The notes: a model not told the origin generated them from the letters alone. 64,000 nucleotides of DNA from Zhongshania sp. R06B22 (GCF_040892595.1 NZ_JBFRYB010000001.1:1302001-1366000); one strand, 5' to 3'; shown: positions 48,016 through 55,427, counted from the stretch's first letter. Numbers and translations are program-made.

Positions 48016-49524
48016 ATGGGGTTTAAGCGCGCTATAAAAAAGCCGGCTAGCAAAGCGTATTTACCCTGGCTGCTGGGCATGGCTTTAGCCGCCTTTGCAC
48101 TGCCGGTCTGGTCGCATTCCTTTGGCACGCTTTATACCTTGCCGGTGCCTTTCTGGTTATATGCATGGGGTTGCTCTGCGGCCTTGCTGCTATCTTTTTT
48201 ACTGGTCGCTTGGTTCGCGCAGCAGCCTAGCCCTAGTCAGAGCGCATCGTCTCCTGCGCAAAGTCATCACGGCAAGCGTCTCTTGGTATTGCCTGCTGTC
48301 CTAATCTCAGTATTGCGAGTCCTCAGTATAAGCGCGCTTCTGCTGTGTATTGCCACCGGCTTGTGGGGCACCGCCAATGCCTATCTAAATTTCAATATGA
48401 CCTTTTTCTGGATCATATTTGTCTTAGGTTTTGCGTATTTCAGTGCCTTAGTGGGTGATCTATATCCCCTTATAAATCCCTGGCATATGCTGGTGCGCGG
48501 CGTGGCGCGGGTTCTTAAAATTGATTTCTCGGGGCGCATTAGCTACCCGCAAGCCCTTGGCTATTGGCCGGCCCTATTGCTGTATATGGCGTTTATCTGG
48601 CTTGAACTGTTTGGCGGCGGTGGCCCTAAAGAACTTTCCTACGCCCTAATAGCCTACGGCGTCTTCAATGTCTTGGCGGCGTGGTTGCTGGGCAGTGAGG
48701 CGTGGTTTAAACAGGGCGAATTTTTTGGGGTGTTATTCGCGCTGATATCCAAAATGGCAGCCGTCTCAATTCAGCCCCGTGGCGAACACGGTCAATATTC
48801 TCATTTGGTATTGCGGCCGCCGTTCTCAGGCCTGCAGCGCGGCCGAGCTTCTTCTTTGAGTGAGTTGTTGTTTGTGCTCTTTCTGCTGTCATCAACGGCA
48901 TTTGATGGCCTGCACCAGACCAATATATGGGCAAGCTTTTTTTGGCAAGATATCGCCGGACTATACCGCGAATACACCAGCCAAAATATTGTGCAGGCCT
49001 ACCCGGTATTAAAAACCATGCACGCCGCGTTTGAAGCCAGCACGCTGTTTTTGTCGCCACTATTTTATCTTGCCGTATTCTTTATCTTTTTAGCGCTGGT
49101 GCGACGGCTAACAAAATTCCAAGGCACGCTGCAAACCTTGGCCCTGCAGTTTAGTTATTCACTGCTGCCCATCGCCTTGGTCTACCACATTACCCATTAC
49201 TACACGCTAATCAGTAGTCAGGGAGTGATGATCTTTAGGCTGGTTTCAGATCCCTTTGGGCTGGGCTGGAATCTGTTTAACACCGCGCATTGGCGGCCCA
49301 ATTCTGTCACCCCTAATATGGACTGGGTTTGGCATACCCAAGTGGGGCTAATCCTTTTTGGTCATGTGGTGAGCGTGTATTTAGCGCATAAAGAGGCGCA
49401 AGCGCTGTTTAGCCGGCGCCGACAGGCGACCCTGAGCCAATTGCCGATGCTAGTGTTAATGATCATCTTTACCTGCTTTGGTTTGTGGATATTGGCGCAG
49501 CCGGTTACGGCGACGCGATTGTAG
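48016..49524 (+). CDS. polytopic membrane protein, about ten helices
   Basis: A 502-aa integral membrane protein. The N-terminus reads HSFGTLYTLPVPFWLYAWGCSAALLLSFLL, with about ten further hydrophobic helices and conserved-looking charged segments such as NPWHMLVRG. The N-terminus (histidine, LPxPxWLYxW) looks like proteins deposited in actinobacteria and proteobacteria under the name fenitrothion hydrolase; I recall this only from memory and do not treat it as a functional assignment. The ATG at 48016 is chosen since it starts right after the stop of the lipoprotein; an earlier in-frame start at 47959 overlaps it. Function unknown. Confidence 0.6.
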   Translation: MGFKRAIKKPASKAYLPWLLGMALAAFALPVWSHSFGTLYTLPVPFWLYAWGCSAALLLSFLLVAWFAQQPSPSQSASSPAQSHHGKRLLVLPAVLISVLRVLSISALLLCIATGLWGTANAYLNFNMTFFWIIFVLGFAYFSALVGDLYPLINPWHMLVRGVARVLKIDFSGRISYPQALGYWPALLLYMAFIWLELFGGGGPKELSYALIAYGVFNVLAAWLLGSEAWFKQGEFFGVLFALISKMAAVSIQPRGEHGQYSHLVLRPPFSGLQRGRASSLSELLFVLFLLSSTAFDGLHQTNIWASFFWQDIAGLYREYTSQNIVQAYPVLKTMHAAFEASTLFLSPLFYLAVFFIFLALVRRLTKFQGTLQTLALQFSYSLLPIALVYHITHYYTLISSQGVMIFRLVSDPFGLGWNLFNTAHWRPNSVTPNMDWVWHTQVGLILFGHVVSVYLAHKEAQALFSRRRQATLSQLPMLVLMIIFTCFGLWILAQPVTATRL

Positions 49525-49902
49525 AAAGCGTTTACGTTTATTGATTCACCGAAAAGTTCGCGAAGAGTTGTAATCATATATTGGCTAAAAACCTTAGATA
49601 TAGACTGTGTTCCCGTCCATTCAAACGGAGTGAGTGGCAGCTTCATTATCACTAATCCCTTGCCGACTTGCTTAATTCATTGCTATTTAGATATATAGGC
49701 ATATGATCAGGTGAAAGGAAGTTCGCTAGAAGTAAAAGGATTTTAATTTCGTTTTCCGGTGTTCGCTAAATGCGATGCAGCCGCCTCATTAAATCCCCTT
49801 ATTTTTTTAATTCATGCTGAAGCCCATATTTTTGATATTGGGATCAAAGTGATATATGGCCTGAGCGTTTGAATAAACTGCTGGGCAATCAAAGGATAGA
49901 TT
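49525..49902. other. non-coding left flank of the accessory island
   Basis: This 378-bp AT-rich stretch has no supported gene. GTTCGCTA occurs twice (near 49721 and 49759) in the last third. A site of the GTTRRRY type, which would mark the left border of an integron cassette, was not found. It marks the change from the higher-GC chromosome to the AT-rich island. Confidence 0.35.
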
Positions 49903-50775
49903 ATGAGCTCCAATTCGCTGATCGTCTCGAATTATTGCGCCTGTTTTATTGATCTTTTGGGTCAAAAGGATGCACTCAAAGGACAGTCTGTAATGCCGGA
50001 ATTGATCGACGATCAGAAAAAGGCGGAGTTCCAAAGTATGGTCATGAAATCTGTTGGAGCTATTACGCGACTCCAGCAACATGCGGAATTTTTTAGAAGG
50101 GCATCGGATGAGACGGAGAGCATAAGGGGCGAGCTTGCTCCGGCGGACCAGCTTCTCTATGACGAAATGTCGGTTTTAAAAGCTAAACAACAGCGCTGGT
50201 CAGACGGTTTAGTTTTTTACCAATCTTTGAATACCAAGACGTCTAAGTGCCCAATGAACGCTGTGCTAGATATATTCATGCTCGCAGGCAGCCTGTGTAT
50301 GCTTGGTCTTGTTGATAAGCAGCCGATTAGGGGCGCAGTAGAAACCTCGTGGGGCGTAGAACTTCATGAGAGTGAGCTTTATGGAGCTGTTGTAGCGAAT
50401 AGTTATGTTCTGGAGAGCTCCGTGGCGCAGTATCCCAGAATTGTGATTGGTGAACATACTATGAGCTATTTAAGAGCTCACCTTGAGCACACCCCTGATC
50501 CCGCTGATAAATTAGACATCTACAACCGGAATTTAGCAGTGAAGTGTTTGAACATGACCGCTATCGATCAAGATGGCTACAATATACTCAATTATCTGGG
50601 CGCAGAGTTCAAAAGTAGCGTTTTTCGTGAAGAGAGCAAAAGTCTTTATGATGATGCTTATGTATACATCTGTGATCAGTATGAGCTTCACAAGGAAAAT
50701 AAAAACAGTACGCTCGCATTACGTTACTCATGGCTCAAAGGATATTTTCATCAACACCGAGATATTCATGTCTAA
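49903..50775 (+). CDS. orphan protein with nucleotidyl-cyclase-like motif layout; possible integron cassette gene
   Basis: A 290-aa protein that I do not recognise by name. The layout is that of a class III nucleotidyl-cyclase-like palm fold: a first strand with FIDLLGQ (Asp17), a second with SDGLVFYQ (Asp101), an RGAVETSWG hairpin (about 143-151) and ELYGAVVANSYVLESSVAQYPRIVI (158-182). The two aspartates are where metal-binding residues would sit. I infer the fold from this pattern only; no activity is claimed. The stop codon TAA lies within GTCTAAC, the putative R'' box of an attC site, as is common for integron cassettes. The gene sits directly before a retron. It has no obvious signal peptide or membrane helix. 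Confidence 0.5.
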   Translation: MSSNSLIVSNYCACFIDLLGQKDALKGQSVMPELIDDQKKAEFQSMVMKSVGAITRLQQHAEFFRRASDETESIRGELAPADQLLYDEMSVLKAKQQRWSDGLVFYQSLNTKTSKCPMNAVLDIFMLAGSLCMLGLVDKQPIRGAVETSWGVELHESELYGAVVANSYVLESSVAQYPRIVIGEHTMSYLRAHLEHTPDPADKLDIYNRNLAVKCLNMTAIDQDGYNILNYLGAEFKSSVFREESKSLYDDAYVYICDQYELHKENKNSTLALRYSWLKGYFHQHRDIHV

Positions 50776-50853
50776 CCATGCCAGGCACAGCGACGCCTTT
50801 TTCGTTCCGGCTTCGCCTCCACTACAAAACCGCGCATGCTGGCGGCGTTATAA
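50770..50853 (+). other. candidate integron attC recombination site
   Basis: R'' box GTCTAAC (50770-50776) fits RYYYAAC exactly. An L'' box GCCAGGCA (50780-50787) pairs with L' TGCTGGC (50837-50843), leaving one extrahelical G (50785). R' is GTTATAA (50847-50853), which fits GTT but deviates from the RRRY that normally follows. The unpaired central spacers are CAT and GGC. The variable inner part contains the GC-rich CCGGCTTCGCC. Total length is 84 bp, within the usual attC range. The deviating R' end would be expected if the cassette sits outside a normal array. There is no integrase gene in the window. Confidence 0.5.
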
Positions 50854-50876
50854 ATATCACGCCGTTGTACCACTTC

Positions 50877-50905
50877 TTGCAATAGAGATGGTGTGGAATT
50901 AGTAT
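50877..50905 (+). promoter_or_regulatory. sigma-70-like promoter for the retron RNA
   Basis: TTGCAA (50877-50882) and TAGTAT (50900-50905) are separated by 17 bp. The expected start, about seven bases after the -10 box, falls at the 5' end of the a1 repeat at 50912, which agrees with transcription of the msr-msd RNA from here through the effector and RT genes. Confidence 0.6.
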
Positions 50906-50911
50906 ACAAGG

Positions 50912-51059
50912 ATTGCCTAGCGATTATGGGGGAGACCCCATCGGAATGTGAGTCACATTCTGCCTTAATTTTTTAGCTTTCTGGCGTTACTTCCAAAATC
51001 GGAAGACGCTAGTCAGCGTCTTCCGATTTTGGAAGTAACGCATGCTCTAAGTAGGCAAT
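50912..51059 (+). ncRNA. retron msr-msd non-coding RNA
   Basis: The a1 repeat ATTGCCTA (50912-50919) pairs exactly with a2 TAGGCAAT (51052-51059), just before the effector start. The G at 50920, directly after a1 in TAGCGA, matches the branching guanosine position of retrons such as Ec86 (TTAGCGA). The msr part has two stem-loops: ATGGGG-GAGA-CCCCAT (50926-50941) and GAATGTG-AGT-CACATTC (50944-50960). The msd part contains a long hairpin (50984-51041). The reverse transcriptase would extend from the 2'-OH of the branch G using the msd as template. Exact msDNA ends cannot be set from sequence alone. Confidence 0.85.
50984..51041 (+). other. perfect 27-bp msd hairpin
   Basis: Left arm 50984-51010 and right arm 51015-51041 are exactly complementary over 27 bases, with a 4-base AGTC loop. 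It begins GCGTTAC and ends GTAACGC. It lies inside the msd template and would become the main stem of the msDNA. Confidence 0.9.
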
Positions 51060-51066
51060 AAATTTA

Positions 51067-51984
51067 ATGCTAAATGAGATAAAGACGAAAAAATTAATTC
51101 ATAAAAGAGTTGATGCTCTTCAGAGAGCAATAAACAATTCGCGTGTTTACCTCCCTTCAGATATATCGAAGTTTATTTTCCTTTGTGGTGCCAATAAGAA
51201 CTCTAAAGAAATATCTGAAAGAAGAAAGGCTTTAATAGAGTTTTCTAAGGTTAACTTGCCTCATACCCATTTTTTTCTGGCTGAAAGAATGTTTTCTAAT
51301 CTCAAAGATGAGGGTCACAAAGGGAATATTTTGGATGTCGAAAATCTCATATCCGATTTTTCTGATTATATATTAATAATTCTTGAAAGTCCTAGCGCGT
51401 TTACAGAGCTTGGAGCTTTCTCTCACGATAAATTAAGAGAAAAGCTTGTTGTAATAAACGATTTGGCATTCAAAAAAGAAGAATCATTTATTAATCTTGG
51501 TCCAATTAAAGCGATAGAAGAGAAATCGGGTAAAGAAAGAGTTGTGTATTACAAAATGAGCGATGATGGGGTTTATAACCGAGATGCCATAGGTGACACA
51601 TTCCATCAGATATATGAGTTATTTAAAGAGCCAATCAAATCTACTGGTAAGGCGGTAGATCTCATTAGTTTAAACCCTTCAAAAAAGTTTGATAAACAAT
51701 CGGCAATGTTTATCCATGATCTTATTTATCTTTCAGGGCCTATACTACACAAAGAGATAATTGAGCTTTTAAAGCTCCTTTTTGGAAAAGATAACTACAA
51801 CAAAGTTACTCACCTATTGGCAATATTATCCTCATTTGAATCGATAGAGAGGAATGCGAAAGGACTTTACAGAAGTAAGCTAAACGAAACCTACTATGAT
51901 TTTAGGTTTGATATATCAAAATACATATCAACCTTTAGAAATTATACGTTGAAGGAATATCCAGAGAGGCTATATGCATATTAA
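51067..51984 (+). CDS. retron effector: NDT-like domain and winged-helix domain (RcaT/Ec86 type)
   Basis: A 305-aa protein similar in motif order to the effector of retron Ec86 (Eco1) and RcaT of retron Sen2. The N-terminal nucleoside deoxyribosyltransferase-like domain has FIFLCGANKN (36-45), ESPSAFTELGAFS (107-119, Glu114 likely catalytic) and FINLGPIK (141-148). The C-terminal part (about 200-305) has the predicted winged-helix segment DLIYLSGPILHKEIIELLKLLFG. In the Sen2 system the RT-msDNA complex keeps this toxin silent until a phage trigger. Here it lies 7 bp after the msr-msd and overlaps the RT gene by 11 bp. The gene is AT-rich relative to its surroundings, indicating transfer. Confidence 0.85.
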   Translation: MLNEIKTKKLIHKRVDALQRAINNSRVYLPSDISKFIFLCGANKNSKEISERRKALIEFSKVNLPHTHFFLAERMFSNLKDEGHKGNILDVENLISDFSDYILIILESPSAFTELGAFSHDKLREKLVVINDLAFKKEESFINLGPIKAIEEKSGKERVVYYKMSDDGVYNRDAIGDTFHQIYELFKEPIKSTGKAVDLISLNPSKKFDKQSAMFIHDLIYLSGPILHKEIIELLKLLFGKDNYNKVTHLLAILSSFESIERNAKGLYRSKLNETYYDFRFDISKYISTFRNYTLKEYPERLYAY

Positions 51985-52915
51985 AGAAGCTATAGCTGCT
52001 GATCTATCAATACCCGATAGCCTAATTGAAGAAGCTATTAGCGTAGCACGAGCGCATGTAAAAATATTCCATATAAAGAAAAGGTCAGGTGGCACAAGAG
52101 AAATTTTCCATCCATCAAAAAAATTAAAAACTATCCAGTATTGGTTGATTTACAGTGTTTTTAGCCACATGTCTGTGCATGAAGCGTCGATGGCTTACCG
52201 AGATGGCATATCGATACTTCATAATGCGAGAAAGCACCGTTCTAGTAGGTTTTTCCTAAAGATGGACCTCAAGGATTTCTTCCCAAGTATATCCTATAAT
52301 GACTTCATTCCGATTCTGAGGCGGTGGCACGATCAGACCAAGCCCGAATGGGTATTAGATAAAGATGCCGAGAATTTAATAAAAACTGTGTGTTTTTATA
52401 AAAATGATTGTCTCGCGATTGGATATCCCAGCTCACCTATAATTAGTAATATTGTTATGAGTGATTTCGATTTTAAGGTTTCAGCTCTAATAGCTGACGA
52501 AAAATATGGAAAGGTTATCTACACAAGATACGCAGATGATCTTGTGTTATCCACTGACAAGAAGGGAGCATGTTCTCATCTCAAAGTAGAATTGGGTGAA
52601 TTAATTAAGAGTACGATGTCCCCAAAAATTACCGTTAACGATGATAAAACAAAGTTGGGTAGTAGTACTGGAGGGTCAGCTTCAGTAACAGGGTTGAAAG
52701 TGTGTGCTAATGGTCATATTACAATTTACAAAAAGCAAAAAGATCACATTAGACTGCTTCTAAGTCTATACAGTAAGGGAGCCCTTAATCCGGAAGAAGA
52801 AAAGTCTTTGGTAGGGCATCTCAGCTATTGTCATTATGTTGCTCCAGAATTCTATACTAAGGTGTCTAAAAAATACTTTAAAGAAATTTATGATTTACGC
52901 GCAAAAGATTTATAA
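51974..52915 (+). CDS. retron reverse transcriptase
   Basis: A 313-aa RT of the retron class. Visible in order: NARKH (84-88, the NAXXH motif specific for retron RTs), FFLKMDLKDFFPSI (94-107, domain A aspartate), GYPSSPIISNIV (150-161), YADD (186-189, the catalytic box), and VTGLKV (238-243, the VTG motif that binds msr). Length is typical of retron RTs. It makes the branched msDNA from the upstream RNA. It overlaps the effector by 11 bp, so the two are translationally coupled, and no other gene follows in the operon. Confidence 0.95.
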   Translation: MHIKEAIAADLSIPDSLIEEAISVARAHVKIFHIKKRSGGTREIFHPSKKLKTIQYWLIYSVFSHMSVHEASMAYRDGISILHNARKHRSSRFFLKMDLKDFFPSISYNDFIPILRRWHDQTKPEWVLDKDAENLIKTVCFYKNDCLAIGYPSSPIISNIVMSDFDFKVSALIADEKYGKVIYTRYADDLVLSTDKKGACSHLKVELGELIKSTMSPKITVNDDKTKLGSSTGGSASVTGLKVCANGHITIYKKQKDHIRLLLSLYSKGALNPEEEKSLVGHLSYCHYVAPEFYTKVSKKYFKEIYDLRAKDL

Positions 52916-53535
52916 CAATTAAAGGCATTCGGGCGCAGCTAAGTTGCGCTGGGTGTTGAGGCTATAGGAAAATATATCGAATTCCACTCCTTATTTTTGC
53001 CCATTCCCTTATTGCCAATACCGGTCCACATTTGCGAACGTCTTAGCCTTGCCCCCTAAAACACCACCCAAACTGGATTCTGCTGGTCGCTCAATCCGCC
53101 TAAATACGGGCGTTCAACAAACTATCCTGCTCATTTTTTAAGGGATCGGTTTCTACCTCCGCATGCAGTGTAAAGGGCAAGCTGCGGTGCAGACCGGCTT
53201 TGCCGAGATGGATTGCCGCTTCTTGCTAACGTTTTATCGGCGCAATGCTGCGGCCACTGACGATGGCTTTTTCAATGTTATAGGCTTGTAGTGCGGTCAG
53301 TTCCATTGGTGAGTACTTTCCGAGTAATTGTTGTCCACATATCCATAGCAATGATGCATCGCATATTGGCTGTGACGTGGTATTGCGTGCTGCCACGGTT
53401 CTTGGGCCATGAGCGACTTTATGGTTAATGGCCTGGCAATAAAAGAGTCGCCTTACTGAATACACATTTGCACTGTATGGCGATTAACTTTAGCTTTGCG
53501 GTCGCAGGCAGGAAATATCTAATTTTGGAGTCATT
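52916..53535. other. gene-poor right flank of the retron
   Basis: This stretch of about 620 bp follows the RT stop. GCGCAGC (52933-52939) and GTTGCGC (52943-52949) form a short stem about 20 bp after the RT and may end its transcript. On the minus strand an amber-interrupted frame covers 53100-53306. The remainder shows nothing I can assign, and no attC, transposase or tRNA was found. Confidence 0.4.
53100..53306 (-). pseudogene. amber-interrupted small reading frame
   Basis: On the minus strand an ATG at 53306 starts MELTALQAYNIEKAIVSGRS and is halted by TAG at 53226-53228 after 26 codons. The same frame continues past it with no further stop for 41 codons, as QEAAIHLGKAGLHRSLPFTL and onward to NARI and TAG at 53100-53102. 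The amino-acid composition on both sides looks coding. It may be a small gene with one nonsense mutation. I do not recognise the family. Confidence 0.35.
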
Positions 53536-54051
53536 ATGGAAAACGCCCCACAGGAATCAGAGCAGCCGCTTGAGTACGCCGGATTTTGGATTCGGGTATT
53601 TGCATCAATCATCGATACCTTCCTCTTTGGTCTGTTAATACTGCCTATTCTTGCCCTGACCATGGGCGATGCGCAGTGGTCGTCTGTTGAGGGCGAGGGC
53701 ATGCATATGTCCACCATGTCTTTCCAGACCATGCAGGTGCCGGGTGGTATGAATATGGTGTTGAACTATATTTTACCGGCCATTGTGGTGCTGCTGTTTT
53801 GGGCCTACAAATCTGCGACCCCCGGCAAGTTAATACTCAAGCTGCGCATTGTAGATGCCAAAACCGGCGAGAAACCCTCAACGGCGCAGTGGCTGCTACG
53901 TTATCTTGGCTACTACCTGTCAGGGGTGGTGTTTATGTTGGGCTTTATTTGGGTTGGCTTTGACCGCCGCAAGCAGGGCTGGCACGACAAGATTGCAAGA
54001 ACAGTGGTGATTAGTGATAAAGATAAAGAACCGGTGCGCTTTGGTGATTGA
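53536..54051 (+). CDS. RDD family membrane protein
   Basis: A 171-aa protein with the RDD signature: YAGFWIRVFASIIDTFLFGLL (residues about 14-34, where the first R and the D are the named residues), a second hydrophobic helix near 75-95, then SATPGKLILKLRIVDAKTGEKPS and a third helix. It should have three transmembrane segments. The family has no single known function; some members are implicated in ion transport. Middle residues MHMSTMSFQTMQVPGGMNM are methionine-rich. Confidence 0.85.
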   Translation: MENAPQESEQPLEYAGFWIRVFASIIDTFLFGLLILPILALTMGDAQWSSVEGEGMHMSTMSFQTMQVPGGMNMVLNYILPAIVVLLFWAYKSATPGKLILKLRIVDAKTGEKPSTAQWLLRYLGYYLSGVVFMLGFIWVGFDRRKQGWHDKIARTVVISDKDKEPVRFGD

Positions 54052-54145
54052 TATTGGCTTGGCCAAATCCCAGCATTTTATTATTCCGCTAGCAGCTATA
54101 CTCCTGGTGTTACATTCCGTAGTTCAAAAATAAAGGAATAGCTTT

Positions 54146-54616
54146 ATGAAGAGCCATACTCGAAAACTTGCCCTTGTTACGGTGGCGCTGTTTCTTGCTG
54201 CTGGCGTTTCCTTCGCCGATAAGCCTGACTCGCCGGGTAATAGCGGTAAGAACAAAGCCAAGCATCACCAAGAGCAGGGTGCTAAAGAAAAACACGGTGA
54301 GTCTTCGCAGCGCTACTTCAGCGATGACCGCTATTCCCGGATTAAAAGCTACTATTCACAGCATCGTGAGACGGGTCACTGCCCTCCAGGCTTGGCTAAA
54401 AAGAATAATGGTTGTCAGGCGCCGGGCCAGGCTAAGAAATGGCAAAAAGGCCAGTCACTGCCCTCTGATGTTGTTTATTACGATTTACCTGGCGCACTTC
54501 TGCATGAACTTGGCCGAACTCCTGAGGGCCAAAAGATGGTTCGGGTGGGTACAGACGTACTGTTGGTTAGTATCGCCACGGGCGTGGTCATTGATGTATT
54601 AGAAGATCTCTTCTGA
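54146..54616 (+). CDS. CigR/RcnB-like exported protein
   Basis: A 156-aa protein with a signal peptide (LALVTVALFLAAGVSFA). After a His/Lys-rich, low-complexity segment the conserved part reads CPPGLAKKNNGCQAPGQAKKWQKGQSLP, then YDLPGALLHELG and VRVGTDVLLVSIATGVVIDVL. This arrangement of PPGLAKK/PPGQAKKW and a C-terminal hydrophobic strand is that of CigR-like and RcnB-like exported proteins. The exact role is unknown. The ribosome-binding site is AAAGGAA. Confidence 0.7.
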   Translation: MKSHTRKLALVTVALFLAAGVSFADKPDSPGNSGKNKAKHHQEQGAKEKHGESSQRYFSDDRYSRIKSYYSQHRETGHCPPGLAKKNNGCQAPGQAKKWQKGQSLPSDVVYYDLPGALLHELGRTPEGQKMVRVGTDVLLVSIATGVVIDVLEDLF

Positions 54617-54642
54617 GTGTTAGCTAAGCAGTAGATCTAAGT

Positions 54643-54670
54643 TTGGGCGCGCGCTGCAGGCGTCGCCCAA
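54643..54670 (+). terminator. hairpin downstream of the CigR-like gene
   Basis: TTGGGCG (54643-54649) pairs with CGCCCAA (54664-54670) with a GC-rich interior, 27 bp after the stop. No T tract. Confidence 0.4.
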
Positions 54671-54772
54671 CAACTCCCCGTTTCAGACTCCTATAATCTT
54701 ATCTAAGCTCGATTCTTAATCTAAGCCCGCGCTCGCGACGTAATAGCTGCTTTAGGTTTTAAGGTCTGAGCT

Positions 54773-55024
54773 ATGGAGCTGTCGAAAGCAGACGAATCAC
54801 GTGTCATCGAGATGGCCTGGGAAGATAGAACTCCCTTTGAGGCTATCGAAGTTGAATATGGCTTAAACGAGCAGCAAGTGATTATGTTTATGAGGCGAAG
54901 CCTGAAAATATCTAGCTTTAAGCTTTGGCGTAAACGAATGCATGGCCGTCAAACAAAGCATGGCAGTCTTCGAGACCCGGCGGTTTCAAGAGGGTATTGC
55001 TCAACTCAGTATAAGCATCGCTAG
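54773..55024 (+). CDS. DUF2805 / TIGR03643 family small protein
   Basis: An 83-aa protein that matches the TIGR03643 pattern closely: VIEMAWEDRTPFEAIEVEYG, then an HTH-like stretch LNEQQVIMFMRRSLK, KLWRKRMHGRQTKH and RGYCSTQYKHR at the end. The function is unknown. The family is often found near photolyase/cryptochrome genes and DUF2256 genes; a DUF2256 gene lies 52 bp away on the opposite strand here. Confidence 0.8.
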   Translation: MELSKADESRVIEMAWEDRTPFEAIEVEYGLNEQQVIMFMRRSLKISSFKLWRKRMHGRQTKHGSLRDPAVSRGYCSTQYKHR

Positions 55025-55076
55025 CGTTAAAAAAGCGCTGATTTCTTCATTCGCCGATTGGCACAGTTGCAATGCC

Positions 55077-55244
55077 TCAGTCGGGCTGATTGTCTATTTG
55101 AGTGCTCGCGCCCGAGCGGCGGCATTTTTGGGAGCAATAGAGCACTTCATCCCATACTTTGGCCCATTTCTTTCGCCACACAAACGGCCGAGCGCAGCTC
55201 ACACAAATCTTCGTCGGCAAGTTGGATTTTTTGACCATTTTCAT
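55077..55244 (-). CDS. DUF2256 domain small protein
   Basis: A 55-aa frame on the minus strand. It starts with MKMVKKSNLPTKICVSC and continues to RPFVWRKKWAKVWDEVLYCS and CRR. The four cysteines in CVSC...YCS...C would bind zinc. This is the DUF2256 pattern (KICxxCxRPFxWRKKWxxxWDEVxYCSxxCR). The ATG at 55244 is fixed by the family start. It lies convergent to the DUF2805 gene. A short frame upstream (55241-55339) ends in TGA overlapping this ATG. Confidence 0.85.
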   Translation of the reverse strand: MKMVKKSNLPTKICVSCARPFVWRKKWAKVWDEVLYCSQKCRRSGASTQIDNQPD

Positions 55245-55339
55245 TTGCAAAAATCTCGGCGACTGCCGACCTCATGCTCGGATTTTAACCAGGCCCGATA
55301 GCTGCCTGCTTTGAGGGTGTTGCCCGGTAATCGTTTCAC
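55241..55339 (-). CDS. possible 32-aa leader or upstream small ORF
   Basis: A GTG-started frame (VKRLPGNTLKAGSYRAWLKS, to FCK) ends in a TGA that overlaps the DUF2256 ATG as ATGA, the usual translational-coupling layout. An in-frame TAG lies ten codons upstream of the GTG, so this is either a very small gene or the end of something broken. I do not recognise a family. Confidence 0.3.
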   Translation of the reverse strand: MKRLPGNTLKAGSYRAWLKSEHEVGSRRDFCK

Positions 55340-55427
55340 TGGCTTTTCGCGCAATCTATAAAGCTACTCAATATTGGCAAAGGACGCGCGATACGACACT
55401 GCCACTGTTTTCACGGCGTCTTTGGGC

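Noticed and set aside
49603..49635. A tRNA-like T-loop (GTTCCCG...CGGA) in the left flank of the island
   Set aside because: No acceptor or anticodon stem can be drawn around it.
50573..50902. A 109-codon frame spanning the end of the cyclase-like gene and the attC candidate
   Set aside because: It overlaps the supported gene in another frame and reads through the attC-like and promoter sequences.
52905..52975. A second attC site after the retron RT, starting at TTATAAC
   Set aside because: The left end resembles an R'' box and matches the complement of the first site's R' end, but no L''/L' pairing or GTTRRRY box was found within 150 bp, so a complete site cannot be supported.
54942..55301. 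A 119-codon frame overlapping the DUF2805 and DUF2256 genes
   Set aside because: It overlaps two recognised families in other frames and its own translation has no coding character.
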